A stretch of DNA of 6,549 bases, from positions 1 to 6,549 of the forward strand of contig JALZVI010000078.1 of the NCBI GenBank assembly GCA_023301015.1, given 5' to 3'. The notes below the pieces were generated by a model. The model was not told the origin of the DNA. It worked only from the letters and a program-made list of their open reading frames with translations, and ran no database searches. Numbering within the stretch: position 1 is the stretch's first letter; each line of letters starts with the position of its first letter. The DNA comes from Rickettsiales bacterium (GTDB lineage: Bacteria > Pseudomonadota > Alphaproteobacteria > Rickettsiales > 21-14-0-20-44-7). The translations under genes and the position numbers were made by a program. Positions 1-6,097 of the stretch are shown one piece after another.

Positions 1-87
1 ATTACGAGGACGATTGATAGTTCGACTAGTGTGAATCCGTTTTTCATAACTGCTTTTTTAATTGCTTTTTGTTTTTCAACAATAGCA

Positions 88-93
88 TATAAT
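88..93 (+). promoter_or_regulatory. Possible -10 box for a leaderless htpX mRNA
   Basis: A perfect TATAAT sits exactly 6 bases before the ATG at 100, so transcription would begin at or next to the start codon. No convincing -35 hexamer lies 16-18 bases upstream; the nearest, TTGCTT at 62-67, is 20 bases away. A chance match is possible in this AT-rich stretch, particularly if translation really begins at GTG 31. Confidence 0.3.
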
Positions 94-99
94 TCTCTT

Positions 100-993
100 A
101 TGTTTAGAACTTTTATATTACTCGCGGCGATGACTGCGATATTCTTGGTGGTTGGTTATTCAATTGCCGGAATGATAGGAATGCTGATTGCGTTCGGAAT
201 TGCACTGGTGATGAATGCTGTTAGCTATTGGAAGTCCGACAAAATTGTGTTGAAGATGTATAAAGCCAAGCCGCTGCCTGTTGAGTTGCGATGGATTGAG
301 CGTGAGGCAGAGGAGATGACCCGCAATGCGGGGATGCCGATGCCGAAGATGTATGTGATGGAAAATGACCAGCCGAATGCGTTTGCAACGGGGCGTAATC
401 CTGAGAATGCAGCCGTGGCTGTGACAACTGGGTTGGTGGCTAACTTGGAACATGACGAGGTGCTTGGGGTGGTGGCTCATGAGCTGGCGCATATCCTCAA
501 TCGAGATACGTTGACGATGACTATGACGGCAACAATTGCAGGTGCAATTGGGATGTTGGCGAATGTTGGTAGGTTCATTCCGCGTGGTCGAGGTCGGCGT
601 GCTGGCGGTGGAATTGCTGCGATGCTTGGGGTTATGCTTGCACCACTTGCTGCTGGGGTTGTGCAAATGGCAATTTCTCGCACTAGAGAATATGGCGCCG
701 ATGCTGGCGGAGCGGAGATTATGGGTGATGCTAAGCCGCTGGCGCATGCGCTTGCAAAAATTGCGAATGTTGCGCCTGTGAAGATTAATGAGATTGCCGA
801 GCGCAACCCTTCGTCTGGGCAGATGTTCATTTTCAATCCGCTGAAGTTTAATGGTATGAAAGCCATGTTTTCAACACATCCGCCAGCCGAAGAGCGCATA
901 AAACGCTTGCTGGAAATGCAAGTTTCGGGCAAGGTGCTGCCATATAAGATTGCAAAAGAAATGACGGATTATCGGGACATATGGAAGAAGTAA
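100..993 (+). CDS. htpX: HtpX-type membrane zinc metalloprotease (peptidase M48)
   Basis: HtpX is a membrane-bound M48 protease with a cytosolic active site that degrades misfolded membrane proteins, partly overlapping FtsH in role. Numbered from the ATG at 100 (297 aa), the product shows two N-terminal membrane segments (about 2-22 and 24-42), the conserved DQPNAFATGR (90-99), the zinc site HELAH (127-131), two more hydrophobic stretches (about 140-158 and 171-190), the third zinc ligand Glu197 in SRTREYGAD, and the family's THPP near the C-terminus (259-262). All catalytic residues are present. I chose ATG 100 because MFRTFILLAAMTAIF lines up with the usual family N-terminus. A GTG at 31 would add 23 hydrophobic residues, and the frame is open back to base 1, so a longer form cannot be excluded. 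Neither start has a good Shine-Dalgarno sequence. The stop lies inside plsY, implying co-transcription. Function is confident; the start is not. Confidence 0.93.
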   Translation: MFRTFILLAAMTAIFLVVGYSIAGMIGMLIAFGIALVMNAVSYWKSDKIVLKMYKAKPLPVELRWIEREAEEMTRNAGMPMPKMYVMENDQPNAFATGRNPENAAVAVTTGLVANLEHDEVLGVVAHELAHILNRDTLTMTMTATIAGAIGMLANVGRFIPRGRGRRAGGGIAAMLGVMLAPLAAGVVQMAISRTREYGADAGGAEIMGDAKPLAHALAKIANVAPVKINEIAERNPSSGQMFIFNPLKFNGMKAMFSTHPPAEERIKRLLEMQVSGKVLPYKIAKEMTDYRDIWKK

Positions 994-1538
994 CAGTATT
1001 TTCAATAGCATATTTGCTTGGCTCAATCCCGTTTGCAGTAGTGATCGCGCGGCTTTCGGGCTTGGGCGACATCACTCAACAAGGCAGTGGAAACCCTGGC
1101 GCTACAAACATGATGCGCATTGCTGGCAAAAAGCTGGGCATCATCAACTTCCTCCTCGATTTCGCAAAAGGCGTTCTGGCCGTGAAAATTGGCGCGCATT
1201 TTGGGATGGCAGATTTGGCGTTCATTGCAGTTGTAATTGGCCATTGTTTTTCCATCTGGCTGAGCTTTCGCGGAGGGAAGGGCGTTGCCACGATGTTCGG
1301 CGGCTTGCTTGCATTGAACCCGCTAACTGGAGTGCTGGCGCTTGGCGTTTGGATCGCCGTTTTTCTCATGTTCAGAATCTCATCTCTATCTGCAATCGTC
1401 TCAATTATGGCAACAGTAATCGCATCCGCAATTTGGTGGTATGACGACTTCTTCTTCGCCGCCTTCGCCGTTGGTATGTTGGTGATTGGCAGGCACAAAG
1501 CGAACATAGCTCGCTTGCTCGGCGGCGCTGAAAAATAA
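981..1538 (+). CDS. plsY: Acyl-phosphate:glycerol-3-phosphate acyltransferase PlsY
   Basis: PlsY is an integral inner-membrane enzyme that moves the acyl group from acyl-phosphate (made by PlsX) to glycerol-3-phosphate, giving lysophosphatidate, the first committed step of phospholipid synthesis. The 185-aa product is at the short end for the family but complete. It carries all three conserved motifs: GSGNPGATN at 35-43; the block starting GHCF at 87 and running through FRGGKGVATMFG to 107, with the glycine-rich phosphate-binding part; and RHKANIARLLGGAE at 171-184. Hydrophobic segments fit the usual multi-span fold. The ATG lies 13 bases inside the end of htpX in another frame, so translation is probably coupled; the upstream CGGGA is only a weak ribosome-binding site. 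The stop codon abuts the first of three structured repeats. In many bacteria plsY neighbours dprA or pyrC; here it follows htpX. Confidence 0.96.
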   Translation: MEEVTVFSIAYLLGSIPFAVVIARLSGLGDITQQGSGNPGATNMMRIAGKKLGIINFLLDFAKGVLAVKIGAHFGMADLAFIAVVIGHCFSIWLSFRGGKGVATMFGGLLALNPLTGVLALGVWIAVFLMFRISSLSAIVSIMATVIASAIWWYDDFFFAAFAVGMLVIGRHKANIARLLGGAEK

Positions 1539-1721
1539 CAGCCCTGAGCATTCTCAGTCTGTAAGGCGCAGCCGCTGCGGGGAGAGATTGAAAACCACAG
1601 CCCTGAGCTAAGTTTCAGTCTGCAAGCGCAAAGCGCGCCCGCGGGGAAACAATTAAAGCTACAGCCCTGAGCGTTCTCAGTCTGCAAGCGCCTTGGCGCG
1701 CAGCGGGGAGAGATTAAAAAC
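1538..1721. repeat. Three tandem copies of a ~60-base double-hairpin repeat
   Basis: Three units begin at 1538, 1597 and 1661, spaced 59 and 64 bases. Each opens with ACAGCCCTGAGC, continues through a conserved TCAGTCTG, then has a variable GC-rich core, GCGGGG and an AT-rich tail (GAGAGATT plus an A run in copies 1 and 3). The first part of every unit folds: ACAG-CC-CTGAG, a loop of 4-6 bases, (C/T)TCAG-T-CTG(T/C). The core folds too, with different sequence each time: CGCAG-CCG-CTGCG (1567-1579), GCGC-AAA-GCGC (1626-1636) and GCGC-CTTG-GCGC (1688-1699). Pairing kept while sequence changes points to a structured intergenic element of REP or BIME type. The first unit's first base is the last base of the plsY stop codon. 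Roles in mRNA 3'-end protection, partial termination or gyrase/IHF binding are possible but not shown. I do not recognise a named family. Confidence 0.85.
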
Positions 1722-1761
1722 TTATTTAACATATGTCCACCTCCGCCCGTAATATTAGGGT

Positions 1762-1958
1762 ATGGGAGATTTGTATCGTAATTTGATTGTGAGTTCTTAT
1801 CCGAGTTATTCGCAGACGCTTGAGTTGTGGAGCATCGTGATTTGTTTTCTCAGCAGATGGGAGTACTGCTTGATGCGTCGAACTCCACCGTGCAAATTAG
1901 GATTAGTCATGCGGCCCGAGCAGGTGAGGTGTTAGACTGGAGTAGTCCTCCAATCTAA
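1762..1958 (+). pseudogene. Possible frame-shifted remnant of a small gene, unidentified
   Basis: An ATG at 1762 opens a frame reading MGDLYRNLIVSSYPSYSQTL that looks protein-like for about 21 codons and then turns unlikely (stop at 1933). From 1824 another frame takes over: VVEHRDLFSQQMGVLLDAS, then NSTVQIRISHAARAGEVLDW, ending with TAA at 1956-1958. Many codons of the second part begin with G, as in real genes, and the two parts join smoothly if one frame change is assumed near 1822-1824. The joined product would be about 65 aa. I do not recognise a family. It has no good ribosome-binding site (AGGG lies one base before the ATG). The frame change could be a true mutation or a sequencing error in an intact small gene, or the whole reading may be chance: an open run of about 43 codons is not rare. 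Confidence 0.3.
1932..1958. other. Strong inverted repeat (11-bp arms) upstream of rseP
   Basis: TTAGACTGGAG (1932-1942) and CTCCAATCTAA (1948-1958) pair over 11 positions with a single C-A mismatch, around a 5-base loop TAGTC. No T-run follows on either strand, so it is not a standard rho-independent terminator. It begins next to the end of the gene-like remnant and lies 14 bases before the putative -35 box of the rseP promoter. Its centre is 63 bases upstream of the predicted start site. It may be a binding site for a dimeric regulator, an mRNA 3'-end structure, or a relic. Confidence 0.55.
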
Positions 1959-1972
1959 AGTCATAAAAACCC

Positions 1973-2001
1973 TTGCACCTTAGCTTGTGGGTTCATATAT
2001 A
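1973..2001 (+). promoter_or_regulatory. Putative promoter of the rseP-bamA-ompH-lpxD operon
   Basis: TTGCAC (1973-1978, 5 of 6 to the housekeeping -35 consensus) is separated by 17 bases from TATATA (1996-2001, 4 of 6 to the -10 consensus). The -10 box is 6 bases before the ATG at 2008, so the mRNA would begin at or very near the start codon. This is the first good promoter candidate after the repeats, and the only gap in the window large enough to start the downstream operon. The run of alternating T and A makes the exact -10 register uncertain. Confidence 0.45.
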
Positions 2002-2007
2002 TATTGG

Positions 2008-3228
2008 ATGGATTTATCAAATATAGTTGGCAATTTTTTGCATTACGGGATTTCGTTTGTTGCGATAATCTCTATCATCGTTTTCATTCATGAGTATGGT
2101 CACTTTGCGGTGGCGCGGTTCTTTGGGGTGAAGGTTGATGAGTTCTCAATTGGATTTGGTAAGGAGCTGAAAGGCTGGACAGATAAGCACGGCACGCGCT
2201 GGAAAATCTCGCTGCTGCCACTTGGTGGTTTTGTGAAGATGCATGGTGATGAAGATGCTTCAAGCAAGGCAGATGCTGGCAAGCTCAAGAAAATGAGTGA
2301 AAACGAGCGCTCAATTTCATTTTTCTATAAGCCACTATGGCAAAAAGCGTTGATTGTTGCGGCTGGTCCGGCGATTAACTTCCTGCTAGCGATTTTAATT
2401 TATAGCTCTATTTACGCGACGTATGGCAAGACTGAAATTGAGTTCACACCTGCTGTTGGCGTGGTGATTGAAGGCGGAGTTGCTGATGAGTTGGGCATTG
2501 AAGTTGACGATTTGATTGTGAGCATTGGCGGCGCTGCGGTTGAAACATTCCAAGATGTGCGCGAGAAAACAATGTTGGCACCATCTGTGGCAACTGAGAT
2601 TGTTGTGAACCGTGGTGGCGAGCTGAAGAGCTTTAGCTTTGTGCCAGAGAATCAAGATTTGAAAGATGAAACTGGTGAGTTTGTGCAGGTGCGCTTGGGG
2701 ATTAAAAACAAGCCCGATCAGATTTTGCGCAAGGAAGAAATTTCCTTCGGAGTTTTTGAAGCAATTGGCGCTTCGGTGCAGAAGGTGTATGACGACTCTG
2801 TGAATATGTTGAATGCGCTAGGGCAGATTATTACTGGTGAGCGGAGCATGAAAGAGATGGGCGGGCCAGTGAAGATTGTTGAGTATTCTGGGCATTTCAC
2901 CCAGAGCATCACGGATTCTATATCTTGCGCATTTGGCTATAATGATACTGAGCTGACTTGCGGTGAGCTTGCGCAAAACGGAATTTTGAACGCGCTGATC
3001 TTCATGGCGATGATCTCAACAATGCTTGGCCTGATGAATTTGCTTCCTGTACCAATGCTTGATGGTGGGCATTTGTTGTTTTATGGGATTGAGGCAATTA
3101 TACGACGTCCTGTTCCTGAAATGGCACAAGAATGGTCGTTCCGGGCAGGATTCGCATTTTTAATTGGCATCATGCTCTACGTCACATATAACGATATTAT
3201 CAGCCTGGTTAATCGCTTTATTTTATAA
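2008..3228 (+). CDS. rseP: RseP-like site-2 intramembrane zinc metalloprotease
   Basis: RseP (RIP protease, M50) cuts transmembrane substrates within the membrane. In E. coli these include the anti-sigma factor RseA and remnant signal peptides. From the ATG at 2008 the product is 406 aa, slightly shorter than E. coli RseP (450 aa), consistent with one PDZ domain rather than two. It shows the catalytic HEYGH (28-32) in the first membrane helix, GPAINF (120-125), a periplasmic PDZ region (about 145-210), GPVKI (286-290), and the NLLPVPMLDGG segment (344-354) supplying the third zinc ligand Asp352. A GTG at 1987 would add seven residues; I prefer ATG 2008 because the -10 box covers the interval. 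No Shine-Dalgarno is visible for either. Residues about 298-322 form an unusual insert with Cys307 and Cys318. The stop overlaps the bamA start by one base. The substrate cannot be told from this window. Confidence 0.95.
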   Translation: MDLSNIVGNFLHYGISFVAIISIIVFIHEYGHFAVARFFGVKVDEFSIGFGKELKGWTDKHGTRWKISLLPLGGFVKMHGDEDASSKADAGKLKKMSENERSISFFYKPLWQKALIVAAGPAINFLLAILIYSSIYATYGKTEIEFTPAVGVVIEGGVADELGIEVDDLIVSIGGAAVETFQDVREKTMLAPSVATEIVVNRGGELKSFSFVPENQDLKDETGEFVQVRLGIKNKPDQILRKEEISFGVFEAIGASVQKVYDDSVNMLNALGQIITGERSMKEMGGPVKIVEYSGHFTQSITDSISCAFGYNDTELTCGELAQNGILNALIFMAMISTMLGLMNLLPVPMLDGGHLLFYGIEAIIRRPVPEMAQEWSFRAGFAFLIGIMLYVTYNDIISLVNRFIL

Positions 3229-5525
3229 TGAAAATTACTGCCCTATTAATTGCTTCATCACTTTTTTTGCTGCCAAGCGCAGCGACGGCTCAAGAGACTC
3301 CGGAGCAAATTAAGTCTTCTCAGTCAGTTGTAAATGCAGTGCGGATTAAGGGTAACCAGCGTGTCGACACTGAGAGTGTTCGTTCATATTTATCATTCGC
3401 AGAAGGCGAGGCTTTTAGTGAAGCTGATTTGAATAACTCAATCAAGGCGTTGTTTAAAACTGGTTTGTATTCTGACGTGAAGGTCTTTGAGAAGGCTGGG
3501 AATATTATGGTTGAGGTGGTTGAAAACCCGATCATCAGCCAAGTTGCGTTTGAAGGAAATACGACGATCAATGATGAAAAGCTAATTCCAGAAGTGACCT
3601 TGAAGAGCCGCTCTATTTATACAAAAGCAGCAGTGCAGGAAGACGTGCAGCGCTTGGCAAATATCTATCGCCGCTCTGGTCGTTTCAATGCAGAAATTGT
3701 GCCGAAAGTGATTTTGAAAGACCAAAACCGTGTTGACCTTGTGTTTGAAATTGATGAAGCGGAAGTGACTCGCATTAAGGCTGTGAACTTCCTTGGCAAC
3801 TTTGCTTATGACGATGATGACTTGCGCTCTGTGGTTCGCTCGGCTGAAGAAGAGTGGTATAATGTACTTAGCAGCGATGACTCTTATGATCCAGATAGAA
3901 TTGAGTTTGATAAGGAGCTTTTGCGCAGGCATTATGCGAAAACAGGCTATGCGGACTTTAAAGTTAAGTCGGCGCTTGCTGAGCAAACTTTGGATGAAGA
4001 TGGCTTTATCCTGACCTTCTCAGTTGACGAAGGTACTCGCTATGAAATTGGTGAGGTGAATGTTTTCTCCGCGTTGGAGGATTTGAGCGTGGACAACAAC
4101 AATAAAGATCTGGTTAAGGTTCGCAATGAAGATGTGTTTGATGAAACACGTGTGGAAAAAACTGTAGAATTGCTAATTGAGGAAGCGGGGAAGAAGGGTT
4201 ATGCCTTTGTGGATATTGACCCTGAGCTGAACAAGAATGAGGCAGAGAAGAAGATTGATGTTGATTTTATCATCAACGAAGGGCCAAAAGTTTTTGTTGA
4301 TAGAATTAATATCATCGGCAACCAACGTACGCTTGATAATGTGATTCGTCGTGAGTTCCGCTTGGCTGAGGGTGATCCGTATAACTCAGAAAAACTGAAG
4401 CGCTCAAAGCAACGGATCGAGAATTTGGGCTTTTTTGAATCTGTAGATGTTAAGCGCCAGCGTGGCGATGCTGCTGACAAGGTGGATGTTGACTTAACGG
4501 TGAAGGAAACGTCAACTGGTGAGCTGAACTTTGGCGCAGGTTTTTCAACCACCGAGGGTGTGCTGGGTGACATTAGTGTTTCCGAGCGGAATCTGCTTGG
4601 TCGTGGACAATTCTTGCGTTTGAATGTTTCTGCTTCGGCTCGTCGTCAGCAAGGGCAAATTAGCTTCACCGAGCCATATTTTATGGATGAGGCATTTGCA
4701 GCAGGTTTTGATTTGTTTAGCACTACGCGTGATGAGCAAGACGAGAGTTCGTTCCAGAGTGAGTCACTCGGGTTCAACTTGCGCGGTGGCTATGAGATAA
4801 CCGAACATCTGCGTCATAATGTGCGCTATTCATTCTCTAATGATGAGATTTCTGACGTAAGCGCATCTGCCTCAACATTTATTAAAGAGCAAGAGGGGAC
4901 GACCACAACTTCCCTTATTGGACATTCTTTGTTTTATGACAAGCGCGACAATGCAAGGCTGCCTCGTGACGGTCATGTTGTTAGATTTGTACAAGATTTC
5001 GCTGGCCTTGGTGGGAACGTGAAATTTGTTCGTAATGGGTTGGAAACAGCCTATTACCATCCGCTGACAGATGAGAAAGATTGGTATATGACCTTCAAGG
5101 CCGAAGGTGGTAATGTGACTGGATTTGGTGGGGAAGATGTGCCGATTAACCATCGTTACTTTATTGGCGGCAATAGCTTTAGAGGCTTTGCTCGTTCTGG
5201 TATTGGCCCACGTGACACCGCTACAGGTGATGCGCTTGGCGGGAATAACTATTATACAGTCAGCTCGGAAGTTGCATTTCCTCTTAAACTCACTGATGAT
5301 TTTGGCCTTACGGGCGCTTTCTTTGCCGATGTGGGGAGTTTGTGGGGCGTTGATTCTGGCGGCGCGACTATTGTTGATAACGCAGATCCTCGTGCGACAA
5401 TTGGTTTTGGCCTTGGTTGGAGCTCACCTTTTGGTCCATTACGTATTGACTTTGGCTTCCCCTTGGTTAAAGATGACGTTGATGAAACTGAGAGTTTTCA
5501 GCTCAATTTCGGAACGCAATTCTAG
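3228..5525 (+). CDS. bamA: Outer-membrane protein assembly factor BamA
   Basis: BamA is the central, essential subunit of the BAM complex, which folds beta-barrel proteins into the outer membrane. The 765-aa product starts with a signal peptide cleaved probably after Ala21 (SAATA|QE). Five POTRA domains follow at roughly 33-100, 101-179, 180-270, 271-353 and 354-427, then the 16-strand barrel from about 428. The barrel's loop-6 motif is FRGF (651-654), corresponding to the usual (V/L)RGF/Y, in the context GGNSFRGFARSGIGPRD. The chain ends in phenylalanine (NFGTQF), as expected for the C-terminal signal strand. POTRA 3 has the alphaproteobacterial wording YDPDRIEFDKELLRRHY. Length and layout are normal. 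Its ATG overlaps the rseP stop (TAATG), so translation is likely coupled. A 6-bp hairpin covers the stop codon. The TATAAT over the start is probably chance. Confidence 0.98.
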   Translation: MKITALLIASSLFLLPSAATAQETPEQIKSSQSVVNAVRIKGNQRVDTESVRSYLSFAEGEAFSEADLNNSIKALFKTGLYSDVKVFEKAGNIMVEVVENPIISQVAFEGNTTINDEKLIPEVTLKSRSIYTKAAVQEDVQRLANIYRRSGRFNAEIVPKVILKDQNRVDLVFEIDEAEVTRIKAVNFLGNFAYDDDDLRSVVRSAEEEWYNVLSSDDSYDPDRIEFDKELLRRHYAKTGYADFKVKSALAEQTLDEDGFILTFSVDEGTRYEIGEVNVFSALEDLSVDNNNKDLVKVRNEDVFDETRVEKTVELLIEEAGKKGYAFVDIDPELNKNEAEKKIDVDFIINEGPKVFVDRINIIGNQRTLDNVIRREFRLAEGDPYNSEKLKRSKQRIENLGFFESVDVKRQRGDAADKVDVDLTVKETSTGELNFGAGFSTTEGVLGDISVSERNLLGRGQFLRLNVSASARRQQGQISFTEPYFMDEAFAAGFDLFSTTRDEQDESSFQSESLGFNLRGGYEITEHLRHNVRYSFSNDEISDVSASASTFIKEQEGTTTTSLIGHSLFYDKRDNARLPRDGHVVRFVQDFAGLGGNVKFVRNGLETAYYHPLTDEKDWYMTFKAEGGNVTGFGGEDVPINHRYFIGGNSFRGFARSGIGPRDTATGDALGGNNYYTVSSEVAFPLKLTDDFGLTGAFFADVGSLWGVDSGGATIVDNADPRATIGFGLGWSSPFGPLRIDFGFPLVKDDVDETESFQLNFGTQF

Positions 5526-5539
5526 TTTGTCTGAACTAG
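5522..5539. other. Short inverted repeat over the bamA stop codon
   Basis: CTAGTT (5522-5527) and AACTAG (5534-5539) pair perfectly around TGTCTG, and the bamA TAG lies in the left arm. No T-run follows, so full termination is unlikely. Such a small hairpin in the 41-base bamA-ompH gap could influence mRNA processing or be chance. Confidence 0.3.
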
Positions 5540-5566
5540 TGAAACTACAAATGAAAAGAGGTTAAA

Positions 5567-6091
5567 TTGTTGAGAAAACTCGCCATAATTATCGCTATAA
5601 TATCAATGCCAATTTTTGCTGCGGCAGAGGGTGGAAAAATTGCTGTGGTTGATATAACCAAAGTGATGGACTCATCAACGGCAGTGCAAAAAGGCAAGGT
5701 CGAGGTGAAATCTCAGCATAAAAAATATCAGAATGATGTGAGCTCTAAGCAGCAAGCGTTGAAGAAAGAGGAAGCTGCGCTGGTGCAGCAAGTGAGCGTG
5801 TTGAGCAATGAGGACATGAATGAGAAGAAGAAGCAATTCATGGACGAAGTTAACAATGCCCATAAGGAAGTTCAGCAGAATAAAATTAAGCTCGATACTG
5901 CAAATCGTGACATGCTGATTGAAGTGCAGGTTGTAATACGTGAAGTAGTGGCTGAGATGGCTGAAGAAAAAGGCTTGGAAATTGTGTTGCCAATGGAGCC
6001 GATGATTTTCTCAAGCTCTAATCTGGATATTACGAATGAGGTGATTGAGCGCTTGAACAAGAAGTTGCCTAGCTTGGAATTGAAGTTTTAG
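5567..6091 (+). CDS. ompH: OmpH/Skp-like periplasmic chaperone
   Basis: Skp (OmpH) is a trimeric periplasmic holdase that carries unfolded outer-membrane proteins to BamA. The 174-aa product has a signal peptide cleaved near Ala20 (FAAA|EG), then the family's opening beta strand GGKIAVVDITKVMDSS (22-37). A long charged, Lys/Glu/Gln-rich coiled-coil region (about 42-115) forms the tentacles, and the C-terminal helix and strand (EKGLEIVLP, then SSSNLDITNEVIERLNKKLP) close the body. The start is a TTG: either 5567 or 5570, since two TTG codons are adjacent. The ribosome-binding site AAAAGAGG (5554-5561) is the best in the window, 5 or 8 bases away, so either is possible, and the choice changes one residue. 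It sits between bamA and lpxD, as in many proteobacteria, and is surely co-expressed with them. Confidence 0.93.
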   Translation: MLRKLAIIIAIISMPIFAAAEGGKIAVVDITKVMDSSTAVQKGKVEVKSQHKKYQNDVSSKQQALKKEEAALVQQVSVLSNEDMNEKKKQFMDEVNNAHKEVQQNKIKLDTANRDMLIEVQVVIREVVAEMAEEKGLEIVLPMEPMIFSSSNLDITNEVIERLNKKLPSLELKF

Positions 6092-6097
6092 GGCAAT

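Noticed and set aside
1538..1721. Possible small CRISPR array
   Set aside because: The conserved parts are imperfect, the variable segments are short, GC-rich and self-complementary rather than unique spacers, and no cas gene is nearby.
1538..1721. Rho-independent terminator for plsY
   Set aside because: The hairpins are strong, but no T-run follows on the + strand. On the minus strand copy 1's first hairpin is followed by TATTTTT, but no minus-strand gene is present to use it.
1076..1732. Long minus-strand open frame with a repeated LQTENAQGC peptide
   Set aside because: It is antisense to plsY for most of its length. The repeated peptide is only the translation of the DNA repeats, copies 1 and 3 of which lie in the same frame (123 bases apart).
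1890..1970. tRNA or other known small RNA in the gap before rseP
   Set aside because: No acceptor stem, T-arm sequence or closing cloverleaf could be drawn; only the single 1932-1958 hairpin is solid.
3224..3229. TATAAT over the rseP/bamA junction as an internal promoter
   Set aside because: It overlaps the bamA ATG itself, so a transcript starting from it would begin after the start codon.
5178..5189. BamA FRGF instead of VRGF/Y as a functional oddity
   Set aside because: The RGF core is intact and the first position varies among alphaproteobacteria; the surrounding sequence is normal.
5125..5565. Overlapping + strand open frame inside the end of bamA
   Set aside because: It is a shadow of bamA in another frame, with low-complexity Leu/Ala-rich content and no recognisable domain.
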